Of a DNA stretch of 36,132 nucleotides, positions 1 through 7,174 are shown piece after piece; within the stretch, counting starts at the first letter, position 1; each line of letters opens with the position of its first letter. A model generated the notes under the pieces. It saw only the letters and a program-made list of their open reading frames with translations, was not told where the DNA came from and did not search any database. The stretch is taken from IMG/VR virus record IMGVR_UViG_3300021964_000212, positions 1 to 36,132 of that record, one strand, 5' to 3'. Both the position numbers and the translations under genes were made by a program. The DNA is from a virus.

Positions 1-1
1 A

Positions 2-79
2 GTTGGGCGTGAACTGTTGTTCAACTACTTTGTTAAAAACAAATTGAAACATTTGATAACAGATATACAGGATTTTTAG
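2..79 (+). CDS. C-terminal fragment of an upstream gene (partial)
   Basis: An open frame enters from the left edge and ends at a TAG just before the next start. The visible 25 residues (VGRELLFNYF... ending ITDIQDF) are protein-like, and the stop lies one base before the next gene's ATG, which suggests an operon. The family cannot be named from this fragment. Confidence 0.45.
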   Translation, partial: VGRELLFNYFVKNKLKHLITDIQDF

Positions 80-80
80 T

Positions 81-521
81 ATGGCTTTAAAATTATCAAT
101 GTCGGATATTCTAACTCAAACCGGCAAACTTAAATCGAAAAAAGAAAAGGTTGCATTCTTACAAGAGAATGACAATCCAGCTTTTCGCACAGTATTAAGA
201 CTTATCTATGATAAAGAGATTGAGTTTCTAATACCAGACACAGCCCCACCTTGGAAGAAAAATAACTTACCAGATGCTACCACAATGCTTTATAGAGAAG
301 CAAGGCGTCTAAAGATTTTTATTAAGGGCGGTGGATATGACAATTTAAATCAAATTAAACGAGAAACATTATTCATTTCTTTATTAGAAGATATTGAAGA
401 TAATGATGCTGACCTTCTTGCAAATAATATGATTTCACATACACCAGTCAAAGGTGTCACTCTTAAAACGGTTGAGGAAGCATTTCCTAACTTATTCACA
501 ACTCCTATGGATATGAGATAA
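81..521 (+). CDS. Conserved T4-like phage protein (DUF6433-like)
   Basis: A 146-aa protein that starts MALKLSMSDIL and contains the conserved pattern of a family found in cyanophages and other marine T4-like phages: an EKVAFLQENDNPAFRTVL-type segment (about 22-39), a P-rich stretch (PDTAPPWKK), LYREARRL, and KRETLFISLLE followed by an acidic D-rich turn. No catalytic motif, membrane segment or signal peptide is visible. The function of the family is not known to me. AGGA about 7 nt before the ATG serves as ribosome binding site. Family assignment is from remembered sequence pattern. Confidence 0.8.
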   Translation: MALKLSMSDILTQTGKLKSKKEKVAFLQENDNPAFRTVLRLIYDKEIEFLIPDTAPPWKKNNLPDATTMLYREARRLKIFIKGGGYDNLNQIKRETLFISLLEDIEDNDADLLANNMISHTPVKGVTLKTVEEAFPNLFTTPMDMR

Positions 522-531
522 GGAATTTGAT

Positions 532-669
532 ATGGCCAAGAGATTTAGGGACTTCCCTGAGTCTGAATGGGAAGATCTTAAAACGCAAGATCGCCGTAAA
601 ATTGAACAAAGAAAAAGAAATCAGCGTTCAAAACGAAAGAGAAGAATTAAAGAAAAATACCAACCGTAA
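532..669 (+). CDS. Small highly basic protein (45 aa)
   Basis: ATG 10 bp after the preceding stop, with AAGGAA as ribosome binding site. The product is 45 aa and extremely rich in Lys/Arg in its second half (RKRNQRSKRKRR), so it may bind nucleic acid. It ends at the edge of the next promoter. Similar short basic proteins occur in this position in marine T4-like phages, but no family can be named with certainty. Confidence 0.6.
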   Translation: MAKRFRDFPESEWEDLKTQDRRKIEQRKRNQRSKRKRRIKEKYQP

Positions 670-673
670 CGTG

Positions 674-702
674 TTGACTTTTGCTCATTAATGTATTATA
701 AT
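674..702 (+). promoter_or_regulatory. Early-type promoter
   Basis: TTGACT (674-679), 17 bp, TATAAT (697-702), preceded by AACGTG. One of nine near-identical AACGTGTTGAC promoters in the window. It drives the HAD phosphatase gene. Confidence 0.85.
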
Positions 703-729
703 ATACACTTAATGGAAAAAGGAAAGAAA

Positions 730-1317
730 ATGACAGATATTAGAAGTGACAAAGTCATTCTAGTCGATTGTGATGGCGTATTACTTGACTGGAAATATGG
801 CTTTTATAAATGGATGACTGACCACGGTTATAAGGTGGTAGAAGAAAATCAATATGAGGTTGCAAAAACCTTTGGTATACCAAAACCTCTCAGTGAAAAA
901 TTGGTACAGAATTTCAATGAATCAGCAGCAATAGGGTTTCTTCCGGCGTTGAGAGATGCTGTGAAATACGTCAAGAAGTTAAATGAAGAAGGTGGATATG
1001 TTTTCCATTGTATTACTTCATTATCAACTGACCCATACGCAGGTCGACTCAGAATGAAAAATTTGGAGAAACTCTTTGGTAAAAATGTGTTCGAAGAACT
1101 TATTTGCCTAGAATGTGGAGCAGATAAAGATGAAGCTCTAATACCTTATAAAGATAGTGGTTGTTATTGGGTTGAAGATAAACCCGCAAATGCAATTGTT
1201 GGTGATGAAATGGGGTTAAATTCCATATTAATTCACCATGACCACAATAAAGATTTCCAACATGAAAATATACAAAAAGTTGCTAATTGGAAGGAAATCT
1301 GTGAAATGATTTTATAA
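730..1317 (+). CDS. HAD-superfamily phosphatase
   Basis: Start chosen at ATG 730 (195 aa), because GGAAAG precedes it and the in-frame ATG at 691 lies inside the promoter. HAD motifs are visible: DCDG at 13-16 (nucleophile D13, acid/base D15), T96/S97 after a hydrophobic strand, K133 (ADKDE) and the metal-binding acidic pair E149-D150 in VEDKP. This is the expected order for a magnesium-dependent phosphohydrolase. Phage relatives are often called 5'-nucleotidase-like; the substrate cannot be read from sequence. Confidence 0.8.
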   Translation: MTDIRSDKVILVDCDGVLLDWKYGFYKWMTDHGYKVVEENQYEVAKTFGIPKPLSEKLVQNFNESAAIGFLPALRDAVKYVKKLNEEGGYVFHCITSLSTDPYAGRLRMKNLEKLFGKNVFEELICLECGADKDEALIPYKDSGCYWVEDKPANAIVGDEMGLNSILIHHDHNKDFQHENIQKVANWKEICEMIL

Positions 1318-1320
1318 ATA
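1313..1320 (+). promoter_or_regulatory. Possible T4-type late promoter
   Basis: Exact TATAAATA overlapping the stop codon of the HAD gene and about 29 nt upstream of the next start. It matches the T4 late promoter box. In such AT-rich DNA a chance match is possible. Confidence 0.4.
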
Positions 1321-1348
1321 AATCTATGACAGCTTGGATATTTAATTA

Positions 1349-1594
1349 ATGCCAACTTACGAATTTAAAGATACCAATACTGGCGAAACATTCGAAAAAA
1401 TCTTAAAGATTTCCGAATATGACCAGTTCAAAAAAGATAATCCCCATCTACAACAAATAATTTCTAGCGGACAAAATGTGATTGAGTCTGCGCGCCTCGG
1501 TCGTATGAAACCTGACCAAGGTTTTCGTGATTTGCTTTCGTCTATGAAAAACAATAAAGCTTATACAGGAAACAAGATTAACGACTGGAAATAA
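1349..1594 (+). CDS. Conserved marine T4-like phage protein (81 aa)
   Basis: Starts MPTYEFKDTNTGETFEK, resembling the beginning of FmdB-type regulators but without their zinc-ribbon cysteines. It then has KISEYDQFKKDNPHLQ and a conserved GRMKPDQGFRDLL block (about 51-63). The same arrangement is seen in cyanophage proteins of about 80 aa of unknown function. It sits 39 bp before phoH and may be co-transcribed with it. Confidence 0.7.
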   Translation: MPTYEFKDTNTGETFEKILKISEYDQFKKDNPHLQQIISSGQNVIESARLGRMKPDQGFRDLLSSMKNNKAYTGNKINDWK

Positions 1595-1633
1595 AACTTT
1601 CTTGGTCGTTTTTCGCCATTAAGGAGGTTATAC

Positions 1634-2401
1634 ATGCCAAAGAGTCGTATATCGCAGAAAGAGAGAAGAAGATTGGAACGTAATAAAAATGGAACACTTG
1701 ATTCAAAATTTAGTATGAGACCCATTAAACCAATTACAATCACTCAAGAAGATATGTTTGACAGTTATAAGGCTGGATATAATATTGCCGCAATAGGAAC
1801 GGCAGGAACAGGGAAAACAATGTGTGCTCTATACATGGGCTTACAAGACATTCTCCAAACTGATGAATATGATCAAATGATTATAGTTCGTTCCGCAGTA
1901 CAAACAAGAGAACAAGGCTTTATGCCAGGGTCACAAGCCCAAAAAGAAGCGGTGTATTCAGTACCTTATGCAGACATAGTTAATAATTTATTTGGTCGCG
2001 GAGATGCTTGGGAGATAATGAAGCAAAAACGCCAAATTAAATTTATGACATCTTCATTCGTGCGAGGACTTACATTTGACAACTCCATTATCGTTGTTGA
2101 CGAATGTCAATCAATGACATATCACGAGCTTGATAGTATTATCACTCGTGTAGGAGAATCTTCAAGAATTATATTCTGTGGAGATACAAGGCAAGATGAC
2201 TTATTTAACTCACGCAATAAAAATGATGTAAGTGGATTAGGTAACTTTATTAATGTACTTAATCGTATTCCTTCATTTAGAGTTGTAAACTTTGGAGTCG
2301 AGGATATTGTTCGCTCAGGCCTCGTAAAGGAATATATTATTGCGAAAGATAAATTTGAATCAAATAGAAACGTAGTTCATGCTGCTTTTGCAGTAGCTTA
2401 A
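1634..2401 (+). CDS. phoH: PhoH-like P-loop ATPase
   Basis: A 255-aa PhoH-family protein. Walker A is GTAGTGKT at residues 55-62 and Walker B is IIVVDECQ around 152-159 (D156, E157). IVRSAVQTREQGFMPG and IIFCGDTRQDD are further PhoH signatures. The family is RNA-helicase-like or nuclease-associated; its role in phages is unsettled, although phoH is a common marine phage marker. The strong site AAGGAGG lies 6 nt before the ATG. It is followed by a GC-rich hairpin. Confidence 0.93.
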   Translation: MPKSRISQKERRRLERNKNGTLDSKFSMRPIKPITITQEDMFDSYKAGYNIAAIGTAGTGKTMCALYMGLQDILQTDEYDQMIIVRSAVQTREQGFMPGSQAQKEAVYSVPYADIVNNLFGRGDAWEIMKQKRQIKFMTSSFVRGLTFDNSIIVVDECQSMTYHELDSIITRVGESSRIIFCGDTRQDDLFNSRNKNDVSGLGNFINVLNRIPSFRVVNFGVEDIVRSGLVKEYIIAKDKFESNRNVVHAAFAVA

Positions 2402-2417
2402 AGGAGGACAACGAGGG

Positions 2418-2445
2418 TGGCCGGGGTAACTCGGCCATTCTTTAT
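2418..2445 (+). terminator. Hairpin downstream of phoH, possible terminator
   Basis: TGGCCG (2418-2423) pairs with CGGCCA (2432-2437) across an 8-nt loop, followed by a short T-rich stretch (TTCTTTAT). The U-tract is weak, so termination may be partial. Confidence 0.45.
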
Positions 2446-2463
2446 ATTTGGATATATAGTATT

Positions 2464-2712
2464 ATGACACAAGAAATTGAAAATCACAAAATAAAATGGT
2501 TACGCAAACAAGCGTTCCGAGTAGAAGTAAAAGCAGCTGATGCTGAAAAAGCTCTTACTTGGCTACAAGAGAATGTAGAAGAAAAATCTTACGAATATTC
2601 TATCAAAGAAGATTTAGGAGGTTTACATACTTTCTTTTTTGAAAACGCTTCAGACGCTTCCAGTTTCAGAGAAGAACTATTCGGTGACTCTCGAACCGTG
2701 AACGTCAGCTAA
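2464..2712 (+). CDS. Hypothetical protein (82 aa)
   Basis: A mixed alpha/beta, acidic protein starting MTQEIENHKIKWLRKQAF. VEVKAADAEKALTWLQ suggests a small ferredoxin-like fold that pairs a strand with a helix. It has no cysteines, membrane segment or recognised motif. It lies between the phoH hairpin and the nuclease gene (22 bp gap). Function unknown. Confidence 0.6.
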   Translation: MTQEIENHKIKWLRKQAFRVEVKAADAEKALTWLQENVEEKSYEYSIKEDLGGLHTFFFENASDASSFREELFGDSRTVNVS

Positions 2713-2734
2713 TCAAAAACACACAGGATATATT

Positions 2735-3421
2735 ATGTTTACCCACCACGATCATGGGATCGAATTACCCCATATAACAAGAAAAACAACAGAAAGCGGA
2801 AGAAGATATTTCACACCAACAGGTGAAGCATACCCTTCCGTAACCACAGTACTAGGCATTCTCAGTAGAGCAAGTATTGCTGCATGGCGCAAGCGTGTCG
2901 GTGAAGAAGAAGCAAATCGAATCAGTTCACAAGCCGCAAGACGTGGCACCGCAGTTCATAAAATTTGTGAAAATTATTTGGACAATAAAGAAGATTGGAA
3001 AGATGGTGTACAACCATCAAATATGTTCATGTTTAATACAATGAAACCTGTACTAGACAAAAAGATAAATAATATATGGTTCCAAGAGGCTTTTTTATAT
3101 AGCGATGAATTGGAAACTGCAGGCCAGGTTGACTGTATTGCTGAATATGATGGTAAACTTTCGGTTGTTGATTTTAAAACATCTAGAAGACCGAAAGAAT
3201 TTGAGTACATTTCTGGTTACTGTATGCAGGTTTCCTTTTATGCTAAAGCCTTTGAAGAACGAACAGGCGTTCCAATAGAACAAGGTGTAATTGTAATTGG
3301 AGTTGATGATTCAGAACCACAGGAATTTATTATTGATACTTCTGAATATTTGGAACATTTTAAGGCTGTAAGGGAAAAATATAAAGAATTGTATGAAAAA
3401 GATGCGGTACATAATAATTGA
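2735..3421 (+). CDS. PD-(D/E)XK nuclease (RecB-like exonuclease)
   Basis: A 228-aa protein with the order of motifs expected for a RecB/Cas4-type PD-(D/E)XK nuclease: a GTAVHKICE helix (H75, E79), E118, then G130-x-x-D133 in AGQVDC, and D146-F-K148 in VVDFKT followed by a basic SRR. The QVSFYAKAFEE helix closes the fold. Marine T4-like phages commonly carry this exonuclease, thought to act in recombination or host DNA degradation. ACAGGA serves as ribosome binding site. The end overlaps the next gene. Confidence 0.88.
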   Translation: MFTHHDHGIELPHITRKTTESGRRYFTPTGEAYPSVTTVLGILSRASIAAWRKRVGEEEANRISSQAARRGTAVHKICENYLDNKEDWKDGVQPSNMFMFNTMKPVLDKKINNIWFQEAFLYSDELETAGQVDCIAEYDGKLSVVDFKTSRRPKEFEYISGYCMQVSFYAKAFEERTGVPIEQGVIVIGVDDSEPQEFIIDTSEYLEHFKAVREKYKELYEKDAVHNN

Positions 3422-3740
3422 TGAGAATATGGGAGTCTTTTTAGGAACATATCAAGGCCATTCCCTAGGTGCCGAACATGACGATCGAATGTATGCGTGT
3501 TTTGCTGAAAATAATCCTTTTGGGTTAACCACTGCTTGTTCTTTTAAATCGGAGAGAGCAGCAACTCATTACATCAAAGATATGTTTCCTCACAGAAAAC
3601 AAGAGGAATTAAGAACATTACCAGTCAAAACAGACTCAGAATTTCCAAGTGTTGTAGAAATGATAAAGGCAGGTTATGGCAGACATTGCCATGATATGCT
3701 AGATGTGATGTTTGAGTCAGGAAATCAAACAGTTCACTAA
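3402..3740 (+). CDS. Conserved phage hypothetical protein (112 aa)
   Basis: Starts MRYIIIDENMGVFLG and overlaps the nuclease gene by 20 nt. An in-frame ATG at 3393 would add three residues, and neither has a clear Shine-Dalgarno. The segments YACFAENNPFGLTTACSF and SERAATHYIKDMF suggest a compact alpha/beta domain. Function unknown. Its stop is directly followed by the promoter of the alarmone hydrolase gene. Confidence 0.65.
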   Translation: MRYIIIDENMGVFLGTYQGHSLGAEHDDRMYACFAENNPFGLTTACSFKSERAATHYIKDMFPHRKQEELRTLPVKTDSEFPSVVEMIKAGYGRHCHDMLDVMFESGNQTVH

Positions 3741-3745
3741 ACGTG

Positions 3746-3774
3746 TTGACATTTAAAGTTTTTTATGTTAATAT
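3746..3774 (+). promoter_or_regulatory. Early-type promoter, near-leaderless transcript
   Basis: TTGACA (3746-3751), 17 bp, TAATAT (3769-3774), preceded by TAAACGTG. The expected start site at about 3781 is only 2-3 nt before the ATG at 3784. Confidence 0.8.
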
Positions 3775-3783
3775 ATAGTATAT

Positions 3784-4320
3784 ATGAAAACATCAAATAA
3801 ATTAATCAACGATGCTCTAATGTTGGCAATTCAGGCTCACGGAGACCAAAGACGCAAATATACGGGCGAGCCTTACGTGCTTCATCCTATAGGCGTATCT
3901 AAGATTGTGGAAACCGTAACACATACGCCTGAAATGATTGCCGCTGCCCTTCTCCACGACGTGGTAGAGGACACAGATGTGACATTTAGAGAAATCAAAG
4001 AACAATTTGGCCCAGTCGTGGCTGAATATGTACACTATTGCACAAATGTTTCCGAAAAGGAAGACGGCAATAGAGCGTTCCGTAAGAAAATGGACGCAGA
4101 CCACTTCGCTCTAGGGCCGGCAGAGTCCCAGACAATTAAAATAGCTGACTTGCTTCATAACACTGAGTCTATTGTCAAGCATGACCAGAAATTCTTCCAC
4201 AAAGCATATAAGCACGAAAAAGCATATATGTTAGATATCCTTAAAAAGGCTGACGAAGAGTTAGTCTCTAAAGCTCGGGGTATTTTGGACGAAAACTGGA
4301 CCCCAATCCACAAGCAGTAA
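3784..4320 (+). CDS. HD-domain (p)ppGpp hydrolase, small alarmone hydrolase-like
   Basis: A 178-aa stand-alone RelA/SpoT hydrolase-type HD domain. Visible signatures: H19 and QRRK at 22-25, GEPYVLHP with H34, LLHDVVEDT with the HD pair 58-59 and the ED pair 62-63, and IADLLHNT with D122. There is no synthetase, TGS or ACT domain, so by length it resembles MESH1 and other small alarmone hydrolases. Expected reaction: removal of the 3'-pyrophosphate of ppGpp. The N-terminus fits the family, so the ATG only 10 nt after the -10 box is probably the real start. Activity on other nucleotides cannot be excluded. Confidence 0.85.
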   Translation: MKTSNKLINDALMLAIQAHGDQRRKYTGEPYVLHPIGVSKIVETVTHTPEMIAAALLHDVVEDTDVTFREIKEQFGPVVAEYVHYCTNVSEKEDGNRAFRKKMDADHFALGPAESQTIKIADLLHNTESIVKHDQKFFHKAYKHEKAYMLDILKKADEELVSKARGILDENWTPIHKQ

Positions 4321-4367
4321 TATACTAAAAAGTTATAACGATATACTGAAATAGTCTAAAAAATCTG

Positions 4368-4396
4368 TTGACTTTTAAAAGCAAACCTATTATAAT
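4368..4396 (+). promoter_or_regulatory. Sigma70-type promoter
   Basis: TTGACT (4368-4373), 17 bp, TATAAT (4391-4396). It lacks the AACGTG extension seen at most other promoters here. Confidence 0.8.
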
Positions 4397-4421
4397 GGTT
4401 AAGTCAAATAGGGAAACAGGT

Positions 4422-4574
4422 ATGAATATTTACGAAATTTATTTACACGGAATCAGTAAAGGTTTTATTAAAGCTTGGTCAGAATCGGCCGCTCGTGAAA
4501 CTTATTATATGCGTCACGGTGACGCTTCTGGTTTCTTCTTTGGTTATAATGATATTAAGGTGATTAAACGATAA
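4422..4574 (+). CDS. Hypothetical protein (50 aa)
   Basis: Start set at ATG 4422, because the upstream in-frame ATG overlaps the promoter; GGGAAACAGG precedes it. The product starts MNIYEIYLHGISKGFI. No recognised family. Its stop overlaps the next start (TAATG), indicating translational coupling. Confidence 0.6.
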   Translation: MNIYEIYLHGISKGFIKAWSESAARETYYMRHGDASGFFFGYNDIKVIKR

Positions 4575-4768
4575 TGGACATAATAAAACACATCGAGCGT
4601 AAGGTCCTTGCGCTCCAAGAAGCCGAGGTGGCAATGTTGACTCTCAATAGTCACCTTCAAAAGGAACACTTCCCACCTGAAACTCTGGCAATGATTTCAG
4701 AGCTTAAGGTGGATTTGTACGAAATCCGAGACGCTCAAGCCCAACTGGAAAATAATTCAACTTTTTAA
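4574..4768 (+). CDS. Hypothetical helical protein (64 aa)
   Basis: Begins in a TAATG overlap with the preceding stop. The product is almost entirely amphipathic helix (MDIIKHIERKVLALQEAE..., then ELKVDLYEIRDAQAQLE), so it probably forms a small helical hairpin or coiled coil. Function unknown. Confidence 0.6.
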   Translation: MDIIKHIERKVLALQEAEVAMLTLNSHLQKEHFPPETLAMISELKVDLYEIRDAQAQLENNSTF

Positions 4769-4778
4769 AGTAAACGTG

Positions 4779-4807
4779 TTGACATTTGCTTTTAAAAGTA
4801 TTATAAT
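4779..4807 (+). promoter_or_regulatory. Early-type promoter
   Basis: TTGACA (4779-4784), 17 bp, TATAAT (4802-4807), preceded by TAAACGTG and an AACTTTTT block that may be an UP element. Confidence 0.88.
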
Positions 4808-4845
4808 GTACACATAAAATGAAAAAAGGTAATAAAGGAGTTGTT

Positions 4846-5211
4846 ATGAAAAATTATTTTACTGTGAGACAGGTTAAAATCTCAGATGCTGATAAGGATC
4901 TACCGAATCAGTTAGGTTGGGACGGCGCAATTAAAGCCTCCCCTGCTTGGAAAGCTAAAATGGATAACATGAGAGCATCGCATGATTCTTTCGATTTTGA
5001 TTCATCAAGTTTAGCTCACTACCATGATTGTTTCTTGGTTCAAGCAGACGATTTGGACGATGTGTTTAGGATTACCAATCTTTGGAATGATCCTGATGCC
5101 GTTCACACTTATACCCCAGGGCATTCTACCTCTGTTGGGGATATCATTCAAGACAATAGTTCAGGCGACCAATTCTTGGTCTGTGATTTTGGTTTCAAAA
5201 AGGTAGCTTAA
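4846..5211 (+). CDS. Conserved phage hypothetical protein with SVGDI motif (121 aa)
   Basis: Start chosen at ATG 4846 because AAAGGAG lies 5 nt upstream; an in-frame ATG at 4819 lies in the conserved leader. The C-terminal half has an HSTSVGDIIQD motif followed by FLVCDFGFKKV, seen in many uncharacterised phage proteins. The N-terminal part carries charged helices. No enzyme motif is visible. The stop overlaps the next ATG (TAATG). Confidence 0.7.
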   Translation: MKNYFTVRQVKISDADKDLPNQLGWDGAIKASPAWKAKMDNMRASHDSFDFDSSSLAHYHDCFLVQADDLDDVFRITNLWNDPDAVHTYTPGHSTSVGDIIQDNSSGDQFLVCDFGFKKVA

Positions 5212-5372
5212 TGATGTCGCTTAATGAATATTTTGAATTTTTGGATGCTCTTAGGGAGTCAGGAACTATTAATATGTTCGGCGCCCCTAAGGTGCTTCAG
5301 GATGAGTTTGGTTTGAGCAAAGGAGAATCTTACGATATCTTCAAAGCTTGGACTGAGAAATTTAATCAATAA
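5211..5372 (+). CDS. Small conserved phage protein (53 aa)
   Basis: A TAATG start overlaps the preceding stop. The sequence MMSLNEYFEFLDALRESG followed by NMFGAPKVLQDEFGLSK matches a short helical protein common in T4-like phages. It is probably one helical domain. Function unknown. It ends 21 bp before the DUF932 gene. Confidence 0.7.
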   Translation: MMSLNEYFEFLDALRESGTINMFGAPKVLQDEFGLSKGESYDIFKAWTEKFNQ

Positions 5373-5393
5373 TTGTGGAAAAGGAGATAAATT

Positions 5394-6371
5394 ATGGCAC
5401 ATAATGTTGAAATGATAAACGGTCAAGCTCAAATGGCTTATCGTTTAACAGCCGGGGTTCCCTGGCACGGACTTGGGGTACCTGTCGGTGACGACATGAC
5501 ACCTCAAGAAATGCAAACGGCAGCTGGTCTTGACTGGACTGTCAAAAAAGTCGACTCATTTGTTGAGTTGAATGGTGAAAAGATTCCTACAGGTCAGCAA
5601 TCGCTGATTAGGGAATCAGATGGAAAAATCCTAACCAATGTTGGTGGTAACTGGAACCCAGTTCAGAACTCAGAAGCTTTTGATTTCTTTACTGATTTCG
5701 TTAAAGCTGGAGACATGGTTATGGACACAGCAGGTAGTTTGAAGGACGGACAAATCGTCTTTGCAACAGCTGATGTTCGTGATGGATTTGAACTCTTTGG
5801 TGGAGACGAAGTGAAAGGATATCTTCTTTTCTCTAATCCTCATCTTTACGGAAAGGCAATCGATGTCAAATTTGTAATGACACGAGTGGTATGTAATAAT
5901 ACATTGACTATGGCATTGGCTGAAAATAACCAACCAGCGGTTCGTGTATCACACAGAAACGAGTTTGATGCCGAAAAAGTAAAAGAACTTCTTGGTATTT
6001 CACATACAAGAATTGCACAGTTCAAAGAGGCTGCAGAGTTTCTTGGTTCAAAGCGTTACACTGACTATGACTTTGAGAGATTCCTCGGTAAAGTCTTTGG
6101 CGTGTCTACTAACGACAAGCGTGAACTCAGCAAGACTGGTGTAAACCTTAGCCCAACTGCTCAGAGAGCCTTGGAGATTGTTGATAGTCAACCAGGTGCA
6201 AATTTTGCTCCAGGTACATGGTGGAATGCTTACAATGCAGTCACCTATATTACCGACCACGAACTTGGTAGGAATGCAGACTACAGAGCTGCGGCCGCAT
6301 GGTTCGGACACAACGCAAAGAGGAAACTTGATGCCCTCAACGTTGCTGTTGAAATGGCGGAGGCTGCATAA
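5394..6371 (+). CDS. DUF932 family phage/plasmid protein
   Basis: A 325-aa member of the DUF932 (phage/plasmid-like, TIGR03299-type) family. It opens MAHNVEMINGQAQMAY, then VPWHGLGVPV, and later has NWNPVQNSEAFDFF, VVCNNTLTMAL and a C-terminal NAVTYITDHELGR. The length is normal for the family, which is widespread in phages and plasmids and has no established function. AAAGGAG precedes the ATG. Its mRNA ends at the hairpin at 6385-6412. Confidence 0.88.
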   Translation: MAHNVEMINGQAQMAYRLTAGVPWHGLGVPVGDDMTPQEMQTAAGLDWTVKKVDSFVELNGEKIPTGQQSLIRESDGKILTNVGGNWNPVQNSEAFDFFTDFVKAGDMVMDTAGSLKDGQIVFATADVRDGFELFGGDEVKGYLLFSNPHLYGKAIDVKFVMTRVVCNNTLTMALAENNQPAVRVSHRNEFDAEKVKELLGISHTRIAQFKEAAEFLGSKRYTDYDFERFLGKVFGVSTNDKRELSKTGVNLSPTAQRALEIVDSQPGANFAPGTWWNAYNAVTYITDHELGRNADYRAAAAWFGHNAKRKLDALNVAVEMAEAA

Positions 6372-6384
6372 TCAGGCTTTTCGG

Positions 6385-6412
6385 AAAGGTCAACCTCAAG
6401 GGGTTGACTTTT
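6385..6412 (+). terminator. Terminator whose 3' arm contains the next -35 box
   Basis: AAAGGTCAACC (6385-6395) pairs over 11 positions, one of them G-U, with GGTTGACTTTT (6402-6412) across a 6-nt loop. It follows the DUF932 stop by 13 bp. The -35 box TTGACT (6404-6409) of the next promoter is part of the 3' arm. Confidence 0.7.
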
Positions 6413-6432
6413 CTGGCTTTTGATGTTATAAT
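6404..6432 (+). promoter_or_regulatory. Sigma70-type promoter overlapping a terminator
   Basis: TTGACT (6404-6409), 17 bp, TATAAT (6427-6432). The -35 lies inside the preceding terminator stem. No AACGTG extension is present. Confidence 0.78.
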
Positions 6433-6458
6433 AACACAATAATGAAAAAGGATATATT

Positions 6459-6824
6459 ATGAGATTTGACAGAAACGGACTAATGACTATGGAGGATGGA
6501 ACCACCATCAAAAAAGATTCCAAAGGTAAACAAAGAACAGATGCATGGGTCGGCAGATTCCATGTTGGTTGTGCAGGAGATATGCTTGAGCTTGAGAAAA
6601 TCAAAGACACTGTAAAGTCTATGAACAAACTTCTCAGCCAAGGAGATGCTACTGATAAAAGGGGAAATCCTATCAGGTATAGGATTAAAGTAAAAGGCAG
6701 GAAGCCAATCAATAAAGTTATCAATCCTAGAACTGGTCGTGAAAATGGCTTTACGTATTTTGGTGATATTATTGGTGGAATTGAAAACGCCTCTGAACTT
6801 GATGCTTACATTTACAGGAGATAA
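6459..6824 (+). CDS. Hypothetical protein (121 aa)
   Basis: AAAGGA and ATG 6459 give a 121-aa basic protein (MRFDRNGLMTMEDGTTIKKD...). A central helix (LELEKIKDTVKSMNKLL) is followed by RYRIKVKGRKPINKVINPRTG, a Lys/Arg-rich strand region that could contact nucleic acid. No family recognised. Confidence 0.65.
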   Translation: MRFDRNGLMTMEDGTTIKKDSKGKQRTDAWVGRFHVGCAGDMLELEKIKDTVKSMNKLLSQGDATDKRGNPIRYRIKVKGRKPINKVINPRTGRENGFTYFGDIIGGIENASELDAYIYRR

Positions 6825-6825
6825 T

Positions 6826-6918
6826 GTGAGTATTAATTGGTTATTTGGGTGGGTCAGTATTGACTACCTACAAGAAAAAGGAATTATTCCTGAGGGATAT
6901 TATGAAAATAGAATTTAA
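6826..6918 (+). CDS. Possible 30-aa micro-ORF
   Basis: A GTG start 1 bp after the previous stop opens a 30-codon frame (VSINWLFGWVSIDYLQEKG...). It has GGAGATAAT upstream and a protein-like composition, but it is very short. It overlaps the start of the amber-interrupted frame that follows. Confidence 0.3.
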   Translation: MSINWLFGWVSIDYLQEKGIIPEGYYENRI

Positions 6919-7078
6919 AACAACAGATTAGGACGGTATAGAAACATTTGCGTCTTTTGATAGCGATTTTGAGCATGAAGAGGATTTTAGAGATTTATTA
7001 GTTTTAATATTTAAATTATTAATAAAAAATAAGGTAGATGTCCCAGAAGAAATAGTAGAGGAACTAGAAAAAATTTAA
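6902..7078 (+). pseudogene. 58-codon gene interrupted by an in-frame amber codon
   Basis: GAGGG and ATG 6902 start a frame MKIEFKTTD, then TAG at 6929-6931. The same frame then continues without a stop for 48 more codons (DGIETFASFDSDFEHEEDF... to VEELEKI) and ends in TAA at 7076-7078. There is no ATG, GTG or TTG after the amber from which the rest could be started. Either the gene is broken, the TAG is read through, or a base is wrong. The product would be a small acidic protein of unknown function. Confidence 0.55.
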
Positions 7079-7101
7079 TGCAACTTTTTTCACTTAACGT
7101 G

Positions 7102-7130
7102 TTGACATTCGCTTTTAAAGTTGATATAAT
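7102..7130 (+). promoter_or_regulatory. Early-type promoter
   Basis: TTGACA (7102-7107), 17 bp, TATAAT (7125-7130), preceded by TTAACGTG and an AACTTTTTT block. Confidence 0.88.
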
Positions 7131-7174
7131 ATACTTATAAAATGAAAAAGGAAATGATTAATAAAGGAGTTGTT

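Noticed and set aside
6281-6724. 147-codon minus-strand frame
   Set aside because: Antisense to the DUF932 gene end and the next gene, crossing their terminator and promoter.
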